Source of the DNA: Pseudoalteromonas shioyasakiensis
GTDB taxonomy: Bacteria; Pseudomonadota; Gammaproteobacteria; Enterobacterales; Alteromonadaceae
NCBI GenBank assembly: GCA_013391845.1
Contig: CP058414.1
Coordinates: 2,466,501-2,530,500 of the forward strand
DNA length: 64,000 nucleotides
Direction: 5' to 3'
Below the pieces are notes generated by a model that was given only the letters and a program-made list of their open reading frames with translations, did no database searches and was not told where the DNA came from. This document shows, piece after piece, positions 56,117 to 64,000 of this stretch. Both the position numbers and the translations under genes were made by a program. Every line of letters starts with the position of its first letter. The first letter of the stretch is position 1.

Positions 56117-58303
56117 ATGGAAATTAAAGTTAATTTTCTCGACAACCTCAGGCTTGAAGCTAAGTTTGATGATTTCTCTGTCATTGCAGACCAACCTATA
56201 CGCTATAAGGGTGATGGCACTGCACCAAGTCCATTCGATTACTTCTTAGCTTCATCTGCATTGTGTGCGGCTTACTTTATTAAAGTGTATTGTAATTCAC
56301 GCGATATCCCGACAGATGGTATTCGTGTTGCACAAAACAATATCGTTGACCCAGAAGACCGCTATAACCAAATTTTCCAAATTCAGGTTGAATTACCAGA
56401 AAGCCTTTCTGAGAAAGACCGCACGGGTATTTTACGCTCTGTTGAACGCTGTACAGTAAAACGTGTTATTCAAACCGGCCCTGAATTTAAAATCGATACT
56501 GTTGAAAGCATTGAAGCTGATGCGCAAGCAATGCTGATGGCAAAACCAGGTGATGACAGCAACACGTTTATTTTAGGTAAAGATTTACCGCTTGAAGAAA
56601 CCATCGCAAATATGACGACCATCCTTGAAGAGTTAGGGATGAAAATCGAAATCTCTTCTTGGCGTAATATTGTGCCAAATGTGTGGTCTTTACATATCCG
56701 TGACGCTGCGTCGCCAATGTGTTTTACCAATGGTAAAGGTGCAACTAAAGAAAGCGCGCTATGTTCTGCTTTAGGTGAGTTTATTGAGCGCTTAAACTGT
56801 AACTTCTTCTATAACGACCAGTTCTTAGGCGAAGACATTGCCAATAGCGAGTTTGTTCATTACCCAAATGAAAAGTGGTTTGCACTAACTGACGATGACT
56901 CGCTACCAGAGGGTATTTTAGATAATTACACCCGTGAAATTTATAATCCAGATGGTGAACTTTGTGGCTCACACCTAATCGATACCAACTCTGGTAATAA
57001 AGATCGTGGTATTTGCTCTATTCCTTATGTTCGCCATTCAGACGGTGAAACTGTTTACTTTCCTTCAAACCTGATCGAAAACTTATTCTTAAGTAATGGT
57101 ATGAGCGCAGGTAACAATTTTGCCGAGGCAAAAGTACAATGTTTATCTGAAATTTTCGAGCGTGCCGTTAAGCGTCAAATCATTGAACAAGAAATTGTTT
57201 TACCAGACGTACCACAGGAAGTATTAAATAAATATCCAGGTATTGTTGCGGGTATTAATGGTCTTGAAGAACAAGGTTTCCCTGTTGTAGTAAAAGATGC
57301 CTCGCTAGGTGGTCAGTTCCCAGTGATGTGCGTAACACTCATGAACCCTAAAACAGGAGGGGTATTTGCCTCTTTTGGTGCGCACCCAAGCTTTGAAGTT
57401 GCGTTAGAGCGCAGTTTAACTGAGTTATTACAAGGCAGAAGCTTTGAAGGCTTAAACGATGTACCTAAGCCAACGTTCAATAGCATGGCGGTTTCTGAGC
57501 CTGAAAACTTTGTAGAGCACTTTATTGACTCAACGGGCGTGATCTCATGGCGTTTCTTCAGCGCTAAACACGATTATGATTTTGTTGAATGGGATTTCTC
57601 TGGCAGCAATGAGGAAGAAACAGCGAGCTTATTCGGAATTTTAGAAAGCTTAGGTAAAGAAGCTTACATTGCTGAGTTCTCTGACCTTGGTACTGCTTGC
57701 CGCATTTTGGTGCCCGATTACTCAGAAGTTTATCCTGTAGAAGACTTAATCTGGGACAATACCAATAAAGCACTGAACTTCCGCGAAGATATCTTAAACC
57801 TACACCGTTTATCAGAAGATCAACTTGCCGATTTAGTTGAACGCCTAGAACAAAGTGAACTAGATAACTACATTGATATCATCACCTTAATCGGCATTGA
57901 GTTTGATGAAAACACAGTGTGGGGTCAGTTAACGATTCTTGAGCTAAAACTGCTTATTTATTTAGCACTCGGTGATTTAGAAGCGGCAATGGAGCTGGTT
58001 GAAGCTTTCTTACAATATAATGACAATACCATTGTTGAACGTGGCCTATTCTACCAGGCAATGCACGCAACGTTAGAAGTAGCACTAAGCGATGACCTTG
58101 AGATTGAAGATTACATTCACAGCTTCACTCGTATGTTTGGTCAAGAAACCATGGATGCTGTAGTTGGCTCAATCAATGGCGATGTGATGTTTTATGGCTT
58201 AACAGAAACCAGCATGAAGCTTGAAGGTTTAGATAGACACCTTCGTTTAATCGAAAGTTACAAAAAGCTACACGCTGCTCGCGCGAAAAAAGCGGGGCTG
58301 TAA
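56117..58303 (+). CDS. ycaO: OsmC domain - YcaO domain fusion protein
   Basis: A 728-residue cytosolic protein. Residues 1 to about 140 are OsmC-like (S-P-F-D-Y-F-L-A-S-S-A-L-C-A-A with a Cys). Residues about 165-560 are a YcaO domain (G-K-G-A-T-K-E-S-A-L-C-S-A-L-G-E-F-I-E-R near 215 and A-E-A-K-V-Q-C-L-S-E-I-F-E-R near 337, the ATP-binding Glu-rich helices). A helical C-terminal part follows. E. coli YcaO lacks the OsmC part and helps RimO methylthiolate ribosomal protein S12. No azoline peptide precursor is seen nearby. GGTGG lies upstream of the ATG. Confidence 0.88.
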   Translation: MEIKVNFLDNLRLEAKFDDFSVIADQPIRYKGDGTAPSPFDYFLASSALCAAYFIKVYCNSRDIPTDGIRVAQNNIVDPEDRYNQIFQIQVELPESLSEKDRTGILRSVERCTVKRVIQTGPEFKIDTVESIEADAQAMLMAKPGDDSNTFILGKDLPLEETIANMTTILEELGMKIEISSWRNIVPNVWSLHIRDAASPMCFTNGKGATKESALCSALGEFIERLNCNFFYNDQFLGEDIANSEFVHYPNEKWFALTDDDSLPEGILDNYTREIYNPDGELCGSHLIDTNSGNKDRGICSIPYVRHSDGETVYFPSNLIENLFLSNGMSAGNNFAEAKVQCLSEIFERAVKRQIIEQEIVLPDVPQEVLNKYPGIVAGINGLEEQGFPVVVKDASLGGQFPVMCVTLMNPKTGGVFASFGAHPSFEVALERSLTELLQGRSFEGLNDVPKPTFNSMAVSEPENFVEHFIDSTGVISWRFFSAKHDYDFVEWDFSGSNEEETASLFGILESLGKEAYIAEFSDLGTACRILVPDYSEVYPVEDLIWDNTNKALNFREDILNLHRLSEDQLADLVERLEQSELDNYIDIITLIGIEFDENTVWGQLTILELKLLIYLALGDLEAAMELVEAFLQYNDNTIVERGLFYQAMHATLEVALSDDLEIEDYIHSFTRMFGQETMDAVVGSINGDVMFYGLTETSMKLEGLDRHLRLIESYKKLHAARAKKAGL

Positions 58304-58317
58304 CCAAGGAATATCCG

Positions 58318-58353
58318 AGCCGCACGTTTTCACAACGTGCGGCTTTACTTTTT
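58318..58353 (+). terminator. Terminator after the OsmC-YcaO gene
   Basis: AGCCGCACGTT and AACGTGCGGCT with a five-base loop and a T-rich tail. Confidence 0.9.
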
Positions 58354-58373
58354 CGCGACACTTAAATGTTAAC

Positions 58374-59294
58374 TTAGCGAAAATGCACGCCTGTAATATC
58401 ATACTCAGCAATAAAGCGGCCACCATAAGTGTCTACAAACATAAACTCCATCTCTACTTTTTCTCGTTGGCCTTTATGTTCAAGCAATTCAATAATAAAG
58501 TATTTATTCGAATTAAGGTCAAAAGAACGGCCTTGCGTTTCTCGTATAATATTAAACTTTGTAGGGTTACCGATTCTGTCAAAGTACTCAAAAAGTACGT
58601 TTAAACCGCGCGCATAAATCCCTGAGGCTCTTTGTGAGGAATTAGGTTGTTGTTGGGCCAACAACCACGTTTTGTCTTTTTGATTTACAGCTTTAATAAA
58701 CTCAGTAATTAATTGTTGGTGTTCAACCAAAGGCGGCATATTTACTTTTTTAAGTGCTTGTATGAGTTTATCACCCGCTATACCTGTTCTCGCTATGTAA
58801 TTATCAAAACCGGCCTCTATCGACATATAACTTAGATAGTCAGCAAGACCATCTCTGTACACCTGTTCAAATGTGCCATATTCTTCCGAGAGAATACGTT
58901 CAAGGCGATTATAGAAAGAAAAAGCATGCGCAGAGTCTAATTTTTTCAATTCCGAAGTATCTATCAATTGACCAAAAAGTAGTGCATTTAAGTCAATTAC
59001 ATTCGTTTTGTCGTCAAACGTAACTATTTCTTTAGCCCACTCTTTATTGGCTTTGGCAAGTTGCAGATAGTAACGTTGAAAAGGTGCACCATGCTCATCA
59101 GCGATGGTTATTTTCTTTGTCGAAAAGTCATAAATTTTAGCGTTTTTTGTAGGGCCAGTTCTAACACTTACCTTAAAGCCTTTTGACAGTGCAGTAAATT
59201 TATCAGACTTCTCAATCACAACTTCCTTTGAAGCAAAAACAGTCGTCGTAAAGAGCAGTAAAAAGCTGGCAACGAACCATCTAGCAGTTTTCAT
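58374..59294 (-). CDS. Secreted protein of unknown function
   Basis: A 306-residue protein with a signal peptide (residues 1-21, ending V-F-A-S). The mature part has a short beta-rich segment, a helical middle and a beta-rich C-terminal region after residue 210. I do not recognise a family. It stands alone and converges on the OsmC-YcaO gene. Confidence 0.75.
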   Translation of the reverse strand: MKTARWFVASFLLLFTTTVFASKEVVIEKSDKFTALSKGFKVSVRTGPTKNAKIYDFSTKKITIADEHGAPFQRYYLQLAKANKEWAKEIVTFDDKTNVIDLNALLFGQLIDTSELKKLDSAHAFSFYNRLERILSEEYGTFEQVYRDGLADYLSYMSIEAGFDNYIARTGIAGDKLIQALKKVNMPPLVEHQQLITEFIKAVNQKDKTWLLAQQQPNSSQRASGIYARGLNVLFEYFDRIGNPTKFNIIRETQGRSFDLNSNKYFIIELLEHKGQREKVEMEFMFVDTYGGRFIAEYDITGVHFR

Positions 59295-59454
59295 ATTAAT
59301 TCCTTTTTATGCTAAATTCAGGTTTACCTAGTACAGGTTCAAAGATAACTTAAATGTATATTAAAATGGTAAGTAATTGAAGCCCAATGCAAATGCTAGG
59401 GTTTTAGGTTTATAACGTTAATGTCCTGTCATTTTGTAATTAAGTAACATATCT

Positions 59455-59890
59455 TAGTGATTAGGCCATATCGTTAGTATGAGTGGCCTTGTTGTAACTC
59501 CTTATAGTTCAGCTGTCACTATTCCAACATGGGGTAAGTTGCCAGATAGTATCCAAGTTACAATATCTCTCCTTTTATAATTACTAACGTCTTCACTTAA
59601 AGTCAGGCTCTGCACATGTCGTTGAAAGAAATGCTGTAAGTAAGGGACACGAAGGTGATCAATATTTGAATCCGACTTTGTTAGACCTCATATTCTGCTT
59701 GATGGATATAAAGTAAAGTTATCACGCATGCCTTCATTCACGCGTACTTGTAAATCGATTCCAAGTGTCCTATAACTGCGAATTATGACATCAGGACACA
59801 TGCCAATAGTGACAGGTACATCATCATTTGGATAAGCAATTCTTTTATAGCTTCCATCATTAACAACGCAGTGATTTGTTCGCTACTTAG
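59455..59890 (-). pseudogene. Decayed DUF1287 family gene
   Basis: Minus-strand translation gives the DUF1287 (E. coli YijF-like) sequence in order but with breaks: G-S-Y-K-R-I-A-Y-P-N-D-D-V-P near 59850, C-P-D-V-I-I-R-S-Y-R-T-L-G-I-D-L-Q, a stop after L-Y-P-S-S-R-I, then S-D-S-N-I-D-H-L-R-V-P and D-I-V-T-W-I-L-S-G-N-L-P-H-V-G-I-V-T near 59530, followed by a stop and a garbled end (R-P-L-I-L-T). The start is missing. The intact family is secreted, about 200 residues, and of unknown function. This gene is inactive and explains most of the 665-base gap here. Confidence 0.85.
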
Positions 59891-59903
59891 AGGCAGGCAA
59901 CTT

Positions 59904-59941
59904 TAAAAACAAAAGCCACAGCAAGTGCTGTGGCTTTTGTG
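59904..59941 (-). terminator. Terminator after the GH15 gene
   Basis: ACAAAAGCCACAGCA and TGCTGTGGCTTTTGT with T-rich flank on the minus strand, about 20 bases past the stop. Confidence 0.85.
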
Positions 59942-59959
59942 TCAATGCGTTAGTAAAAC

Positions 59960-62359
59960 TTACTTCAATGCATCTTCAACAACTGGGTAATGATCCCATA
60001 CTTGTTTATCGCTCACTGAACGAAGTAACTTGATGTATTCAGCGTGAGTCCAAGCAAGCGGTGTTGCCGAGTTTGTGCCCTCACCTAACTGATAACCAGC
60101 TTTATTGTTACCTACGCCATCCCAAACTTGTTCAGGTAACATCATGCCTTCATTGGCAAAAGCTTCCATTCCTTTTACGTAGGTGTCTTTAATCGCTTGT
60201 TGCTTCATCGCATCTAGGCTATTGGTTGCGTTTGCCGCAGCGATTTCATAGTGACCACGCTCACCTGTGAAAAACGGCCATACACGCCCACGTTGACCAG
60301 GGGTGTTGTTACCACCTTCAGCGTAGTTGTTACCTGTCATTTGGTCTTCACCGTAACCATCGTTACCATAGCGGCGGTAGCCTGGGAATGAGCCCGAACC
60401 ATCAGCAAAGTTAAAGGTATAGCGTACTTGAAGGTTATCAACTAAAGTTTCGTCATCATACTCTGGTAATGTTTTTACAATGCTCGGAGCAAGTGCATCA
60501 CGTACACCATAGCGTACAAGCTCTAAGAAACCACCATCAAGGATTTGCTTTTTGTCAAAGCCTTCACGACCGTTATTGGCGTTAAGTGTAGTTGATGAGT
60601 TTGGATCTTTGTCTTGACCGATACGAATGAAATATTCACCATCGCTGTTTTCAGACTTAAGGTTACCTTGAGTCGTAAACATCGTGCTTTCAATTTCACT
60701 GTTGTAGGTTTTAGCCGTTGCTAGGTAACGCTCTGCATTTTTAGTGTCACCTGCTTTTTTAGCAATATCAGCAGCTGTCACTAGACCTGCAACAACCGCA
60801 GCTGTTGTTGATGGGGAAAAACCATTTTGTTCTTCCCAGCGCTCTTGTTGCGTTGCTGGAGGTGTAATTTGCGTGTCGTTCCAAAGAATTTTGGCAAGGC
60901 CACCATCAACCAAGAAATCAGCAGCTGGTTTTAACATTTTGCCATACCAATCTGTCAGCTCTTGATCGCTAAGTACGCCTGCTTGATGAAGTTTCCAAGC
61001 TAACATAATTGGCATTGCTGTTTGGTCAAGCTGTACACCTACCCACTCAAGTTCACCATCAACATGTGTCTTTTGTAAGAACCAGCCAGTGTCACCACCA
61101 TTGCCTGGTGTGTTATCTGTTACTTGTACTTTTTCTAGATACTCAAACGCCGTTTTAGCAGTACGTGCATCACCCATGGCCATAAATGCCATTGCAACTT
61201 GATAGAAATCACGAACCCAAACCGCTTTATAACCGGTAGAACCTGTTTTAGCCGAAACCGTTTCACCCCAAGGGTTAGAAAGTGACGCAATTAAAGCACC
61301 TGCATGAGTTTTATCTTCTTGCGCTTTTAACACCATAGCACTGGTATAGAGCAGCTTACCATTATCAGCAGTGCTGTTAGTTAATGTGCTCAAAGGTTCA
61401 AGGCTTGATAAGTAGTCTTGCCAACCAATGGCAGCACCTTCACCGTTATATGCAGCAAGCACTTTTTGATAGCCTTGGTTTAAACTTGCTTGACCTTCTT
61501 TTAGGCTTGCAACTTCAGATTTACCAAAGCTTAAAGCTAAATCAAAGGTGGTGTTTTTTGATACTTCGCCCAGCTCTGCAAGTAAGCTTACATTACCCGA
61601 CTTATCACCGGTAATTTGGTAAGTAGTTGGTAATGATTGCGATGCTCTCAACTCTTTTAAGCCATCACTTACACCCGTAAAGCCAACGCTTGCTTGTTTG
61701 AATGGTTGAGCGGCTTGTAAAGATAAAAAGTTATCATCTTGCCAAGCAACTAGACCCTTGTCAGTCACTTTTGCAAAATCATCTAAGCCATTGTTATCGA
61801 TATAAGGATTCACATTAACGTAGGCTTTCACATCTTCAAGGTCTGTATTAAATACACTACGAACAAACAGTGTTTGCCCGTTAGGATCTGTAAAGATATG
61901 TTTTTCTAAGGTGAAACGACCTTGCTTGTCTTTACTTACTACTTTGTACGCAAGCGATAATGGGCGACCTGCGTCATCTTTATATAAATAATCAATGCTT
62001 ACATCCAGATCATCGTTCTCTGTTACGGTAAAATCTTTACCAACGACAACAAATTGCATATCTTTGATTTGTGCTTGGTGAATTAAACCAAACATGGTTT
62101 CTGTGATCATGCCTTTAGCAATTGAAAACCAAACTTTTGATACTTTGCCGGTAGCAGCTGCGTCGCTATAGTGACCGTCTTGGTATTGCTCATAAGAGGT
62201 ACCAATACCTGTTTTACCAGAGTATGCCCAAAAAGGCTCAACACCCGGTGCACCCGGTGCAGAAACTTGGTCTACCGCTATATTTGCTGATTGTTCTGAA
62301 CTACAAGCTGTTAAACCTAATGCTAAAAAGCTTGCTGTAATTAGATTAAATTTTTTCAT
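59960..62359 (-). CDS. Glucan 1,4-alpha-glucosidase (GH15 glucoamylase), lipoprotein
   Basis: A 799-residue exported lipoprotein (lipobox L-T-A-C, Cys19) that releases glucose from the non-reducing ends of maltodextrin or starch. An N-terminal beta-sandwich (to about residue 290) precedes the (alpha/alpha)6 catalytic domain. The general acid lies in W-E-E-Q-N-G-F (Glu509/510) and the base in P-E-Q-V-W-D (Glu743), as in bacterial GH15. It follows the MFS carrier gene by 12 bases. Glucose formed could enter the glk and edd route encoded about 6 kb away. Confidence 0.92.
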   Translation of the reverse strand: MKKFNLITASFLALGLTACSSEQSANIAVDQVSAPGAPGVEPFWAYSGKTGIGTSYEQYQDGHYSDAAATGKVSKVWFSIAKGMITETMFGLIHQAQIKDMQFVVVGKDFTVTENDDLDVSIDYLYKDDAGRPLSLAYKVVSKDKQGRFTLEKHIFTDPNGQTLFVRSVFNTDLEDVKAYVNVNPYIDNNGLDDFAKVTDKGLVAWQDDNFLSLQAAQPFKQASVGFTGVSDGLKELRASQSLPTTYQITGDKSGNVSLLAELGEVSKNTTFDLALSFGKSEVASLKEGQASLNQGYQKVLAAYNGEGAAIGWQDYLSSLEPLSTLTNSTADNGKLLYTSAMVLKAQEDKTHAGALIASLSNPWGETVSAKTGSTGYKAVWVRDFYQVAMAFMAMGDARTAKTAFEYLEKVQVTDNTPGNGGDTGWFLQKTHVDGELEWVGVQLDQTAMPIMLAWKLHQAGVLSDQELTDWYGKMLKPAADFLVDGGLAKILWNDTQITPPATQQERWEEQNGFSPSTTAAVVAGLVTAADIAKKAGDTKNAERYLATAKTYNSEIESTMFTTQGNLKSENSDGEYFIRIGQDKDPNSSTTLNANNGREGFDKKQILDGGFLELVRYGVRDALAPSIVKTLPEYDDETLVDNLQVRYTFNFADGSGSFPGYRRYGNDGYGEDQMTGNNYAEGGNNTPGQRGRVWPFFTGERGHYEIAAANATNSLDAMKQQAIKDTYVKGMEAFANEGMMLPEQVWDGVGNNKAGYQLGEGTNSATPLAWTHAEYIKLLRSVSDKQVWDHYPVVEDALK

Positions 62360-62371
62360 TGTGTGTCCTTA

Positions 62372-63856
62372 TTATTGTTGCTTAACGCGCAGTACGGCGA
62401 CCGCTGCTAGTACGAATGACACTGCACCTAGCACTAACGCATAAATCGGTTGATTATCAAAAAGGTGGCGTAAAATTAGGCCTAATACGCTTGCCGCTAA
62501 AAGCTGCGGGATAACAATAAAGAAGTTAAAGATACCCATGTACACACCCATTTTCTTACTTGGTACTGAGGTACTTAACATTGCGTATGGTAAAGAGAGA
62601 ATTGACGCCCAAGCAAAACCAACCCCAATCATTGGCCAGATCAGTAAACTTGGATCTTTAATAACAATAAAGCTGACCAGCCCTAATGCACCTAACACTA
62701 GGTTGATAGCATGGGCCATTTTTAGTCCCACTTTTTTAACGACAATCGGAATACACAGTGCTGCAATGGCAGCAAAGCCATTGTAAGCGGCAAATAACAC
62801 ACCAACCCAATCCGCACCATTGTTGTATGCAAGTGAGCTTGTATCACTGCTGCCATAGTGGAAACTTGTTACCGCCGAGGTGGTATAAATCCACATTGCA
62901 AACAATGAGAACCAGCTAAAAAATTGTACCCAAGCTAATTGCTTCATTGTTTCTGGCATAGTGAATACATCATTCACAACTTGATAAAAGCCACCACTGG
63001 TTGCATTTTTAGCTTTTAGAGCACCGGCTATAAATTGAATAACACCAAAACTAATCAAACCACCAGCAAGCAAATAAAGCTCTTTTTCAAGAGATAGACC
63101 TGTAACAATTCCAAGAACGACAAGGCCAAGAACCGTAAAAATTGCAGCCCCTTTGTTAAAATTCACATCGCTTTGAACATCGCTCGAGTCATTGCTTTGC
63201 TCTTGCTCATGAAAACTTTCTAGCTCTTCTGGGGAATATTCTTTAGTGGTAAACACAGTCCAAAACACTGCAATAATTAAAACTACTGCACCAAAGTAAA
63301 ACGAGAATTTTACAGAATCTGGGATTTGTCCAGCTGGTGCTGTATTGGCAATATCGAACCAGTTAGTCATCATCCAAGGTAATGCCGACGCGACAACCGC
63401 ACCGATACCAATGAAGAAACTTTGCATTGCATAACCAGTTGCACGTTGCTTTTTAGGCAGGTTATCACTAACAAGTGCACGGAATGGCTCCATGGTCACG
63501 TTAATTGACGCATCCATGATCCATAGCATACCCGCTGCAATCCAAAGGCTTGGTGAGTTAGGCATAACGAATAACGATAACGTTGTTAGAATAGCCCCAT
63601 AAAAAAAGAACGGACGACGGCGACCTAACTTATTCCAAGTTTTATCGCTCCAATAACCGATGATCGGTTGTACAATAAGACCTGTAAGAGGCGCTGCAAC
63701 CCAAAGGATTGGAATGTCATCAACATTGGCACCTAAGGTTTGAAATATACGGCTCACATTACCGTTTTGTAATGCAAAGCCAAATTGGATCCCTAAGAAT
63801 CCAAAACACATATTCCATATTTGCCAAAAGCTTAGCGTTGGTTTGTTATTATTCAT
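62372..63856 (-). CDS. MFS sugar transporter, SLC45/GPH-like (maltose or maltodextrin type)
   Basis: A 494-residue carrier with 12 hydrophobic segments. The motifs Q-N-G-N-V-S-R-I near residue 30, I-G-Y-W-S-D-K-T-W-N near 66 and L-G-R-R-R-P-F near 78 match carriers called MalT/SuxC-like in marine bacteria. It lies between an upstream gene that overlaps it by eight bases and the GH15 gene, so it most likely takes up maltose or short maltodextrins. The exact sugar is inferred from context. Confidence 0.87.
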   Translation of the reverse strand: MNNNKPTLSFWQIWNMCFGFLGIQFGFALQNGNVSRIFQTLGANVDDIPILWVAAPLTGLIVQPIIGYWSDKTWNKLGRRRPFFFYGAILTTLSLFVMPNSPSLWIAAGMLWIMDASINVTMEPFRALVSDNLPKKQRATGYAMQSFFIGIGAVVASALPWMMTNWFDIANTAPAGQIPDSVKFSFYFGAVVLIIAVFWTVFTTKEYSPEELESFHEQEQSNDSSDVQSDVNFNKGAAIFTVLGLVVLGIVTGLSLEKELYLLAGGLISFGVIQFIAGALKAKNATSGGFYQVVNDVFTMPETMKQLAWVQFFSWFSLFAMWIYTTSAVTSFHYGSSDTSSLAYNNGADWVGVLFAAYNGFAAIAALCIPIVVKKVGLKMAHAINLVLGALGLVSFIVIKDPSLLIWPMIGVGFAWASILSLPYAMLSTSVPSKKMGVYMGIFNFFIVIPQLLAASVLGLILRHLFDNQPIYALVLGAVSFVLAAVAVLRVKQQ

Positions 63857-64000
63857 AATCAGCCTTTAGAGTAAATACTGCACTGCTTAAACCATTCATT
63901 TGTAATTGAATTGGCCCATTCGTTGTTGCCTCAGAAATCACAATGTCGGCATGATTTTCTAGGTTATCAGTTAACGTTAAATCACTGTGGTTAAGCTTAG
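63849..64000 (-). CDS. C-terminal end of a gene upstream of the MFS carrier (likely glycoside hydrolase)
   Basis: A frame open from the window edge ends at a stop that overlaps the MFS start by eight bases. The 49 visible residues (ending G-L-S-S-A-V-F-T-L-K-A-D-Y-E) look like the small beta-sandwich that ends GH13 alpha-amylase or alpha-glucosidase proteins. The cluster (carrier plus glucoamylase) supports this, but the catalytic part is outside the window. Confidence 0.6.
   Translation of the reverse strand, partial: KLNHSDLTLTDNLENHADIVISEATTNGPIQLQMNGLSSAVFTLKADYE

Noticed and set aside
56117..58303. YcaO gene as part of an azole-containing peptide cluster
   Set aside because: There is no precursor peptide, dehydrogenase or partner cyclodehydratase nearby; the gene is a single unit with its own terminator.

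Overview
The window is a gene-dense chromosomal segment with low G+C from a marine gammaproteobacterium. It most likely comes from Pseudoalteromonas or a close Alteromonadales relative. This is inferred from E. coli-like gene order in several blocks (msrC-proQ-prc; serT-yccA-tusE; rluE-nudJ-mnmA-hflD-purB-roxA; lolCDE), marine-type transporters (NhaC, BCCT), a clustered Entner-Doudoroff pathway and the protein sequences themselves. I see no rRNA, CRISPR array, prophage or insertion sequence.

Layout. 0-8.5 kb (minus strand): DUF2835, pepN, an NhaC-type antiporter, then prc, proQ, a small acidic protein and msrC. 8.6-9 kb: two identical tRNA-Ser(UGA) genes with their own promoter and terminator. 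9.1-17.1 kb (plus): yccA, tusDCBE, rluE, nudJ, mnmA, hflD, purB (with a one-base frameshift), roxA and an acetyltransferase. 17.2-21.5 kb (minus): a DUF4826-like gene, a decayed DUF924 gene and lolCDE. 21.5-24.5 kb: formaldehyde detoxification (LysR regulator, frmA, fghA). 24.5-34.8 kb: mixed accessory genes: two paralogous lipoproteins, a BCCT carrier, two MgtC-like proteins, a TonB-like periplasmic protein, a FabY-type ketosynthase, a GlxA-type regulator and a soluble histidine kinase next to an S41 protease. 34.8-37.3 kb: a coupled pair made of an RLAN/RimK-like ATP-grasp ligase and a GNAT-C39 peptidase fusion. 37.5-41.3 kb: a GreA/GreB-like factor and a stand-alone secD-secF pair. 41.4-48.4 kb: alcohol dehydrogenase, Atm1-type ABC exporter, YeeN, an LRR-kinase and a fatty acid hydroxylase-type membrane protein. 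48.5-55.9 kb: glucose catabolism (edd-eda-gap and glk-lacI, plus a second lacI-type gene). 56-59.3 kb: an OsmC-YcaO fusion and a secreted protein. 59.4-59.9 kb: a decayed DUF1287 gene. 60-64 kb: alpha-glucan use (GH15 glucoamylase lipoprotein, MFS sugar carrier and the end of a further gene).

The most exciting element is upstream of secD. A 145-residue exported protein ends in a segment (Arg126-Tyr137, R-I-S-G-W-K-D-x-N-x-L-Y) that closely resembles the arrest motif of the Vibrio export monitor VemP. Two bases after its stop codon begins a perfect 10-base complement of the secD Shine-Dalgarno region. This is the architecture of the VemP-secDF2 force-sensing switch, here apparently outside Vibrio. 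The glucose genes also form a visible regulon: three perfect TGACACCGGTGTCA palindromes sit on promoter-like elements of edd and glk, and the glk leader contains an intrinsic-terminator-like hairpin.

Start codons were moved from the longest reading frame wherever a ribosome binding site and family alignment favoured an internal start; each case is stated. Family names rest on recognition of motifs by eye, not on database searches.
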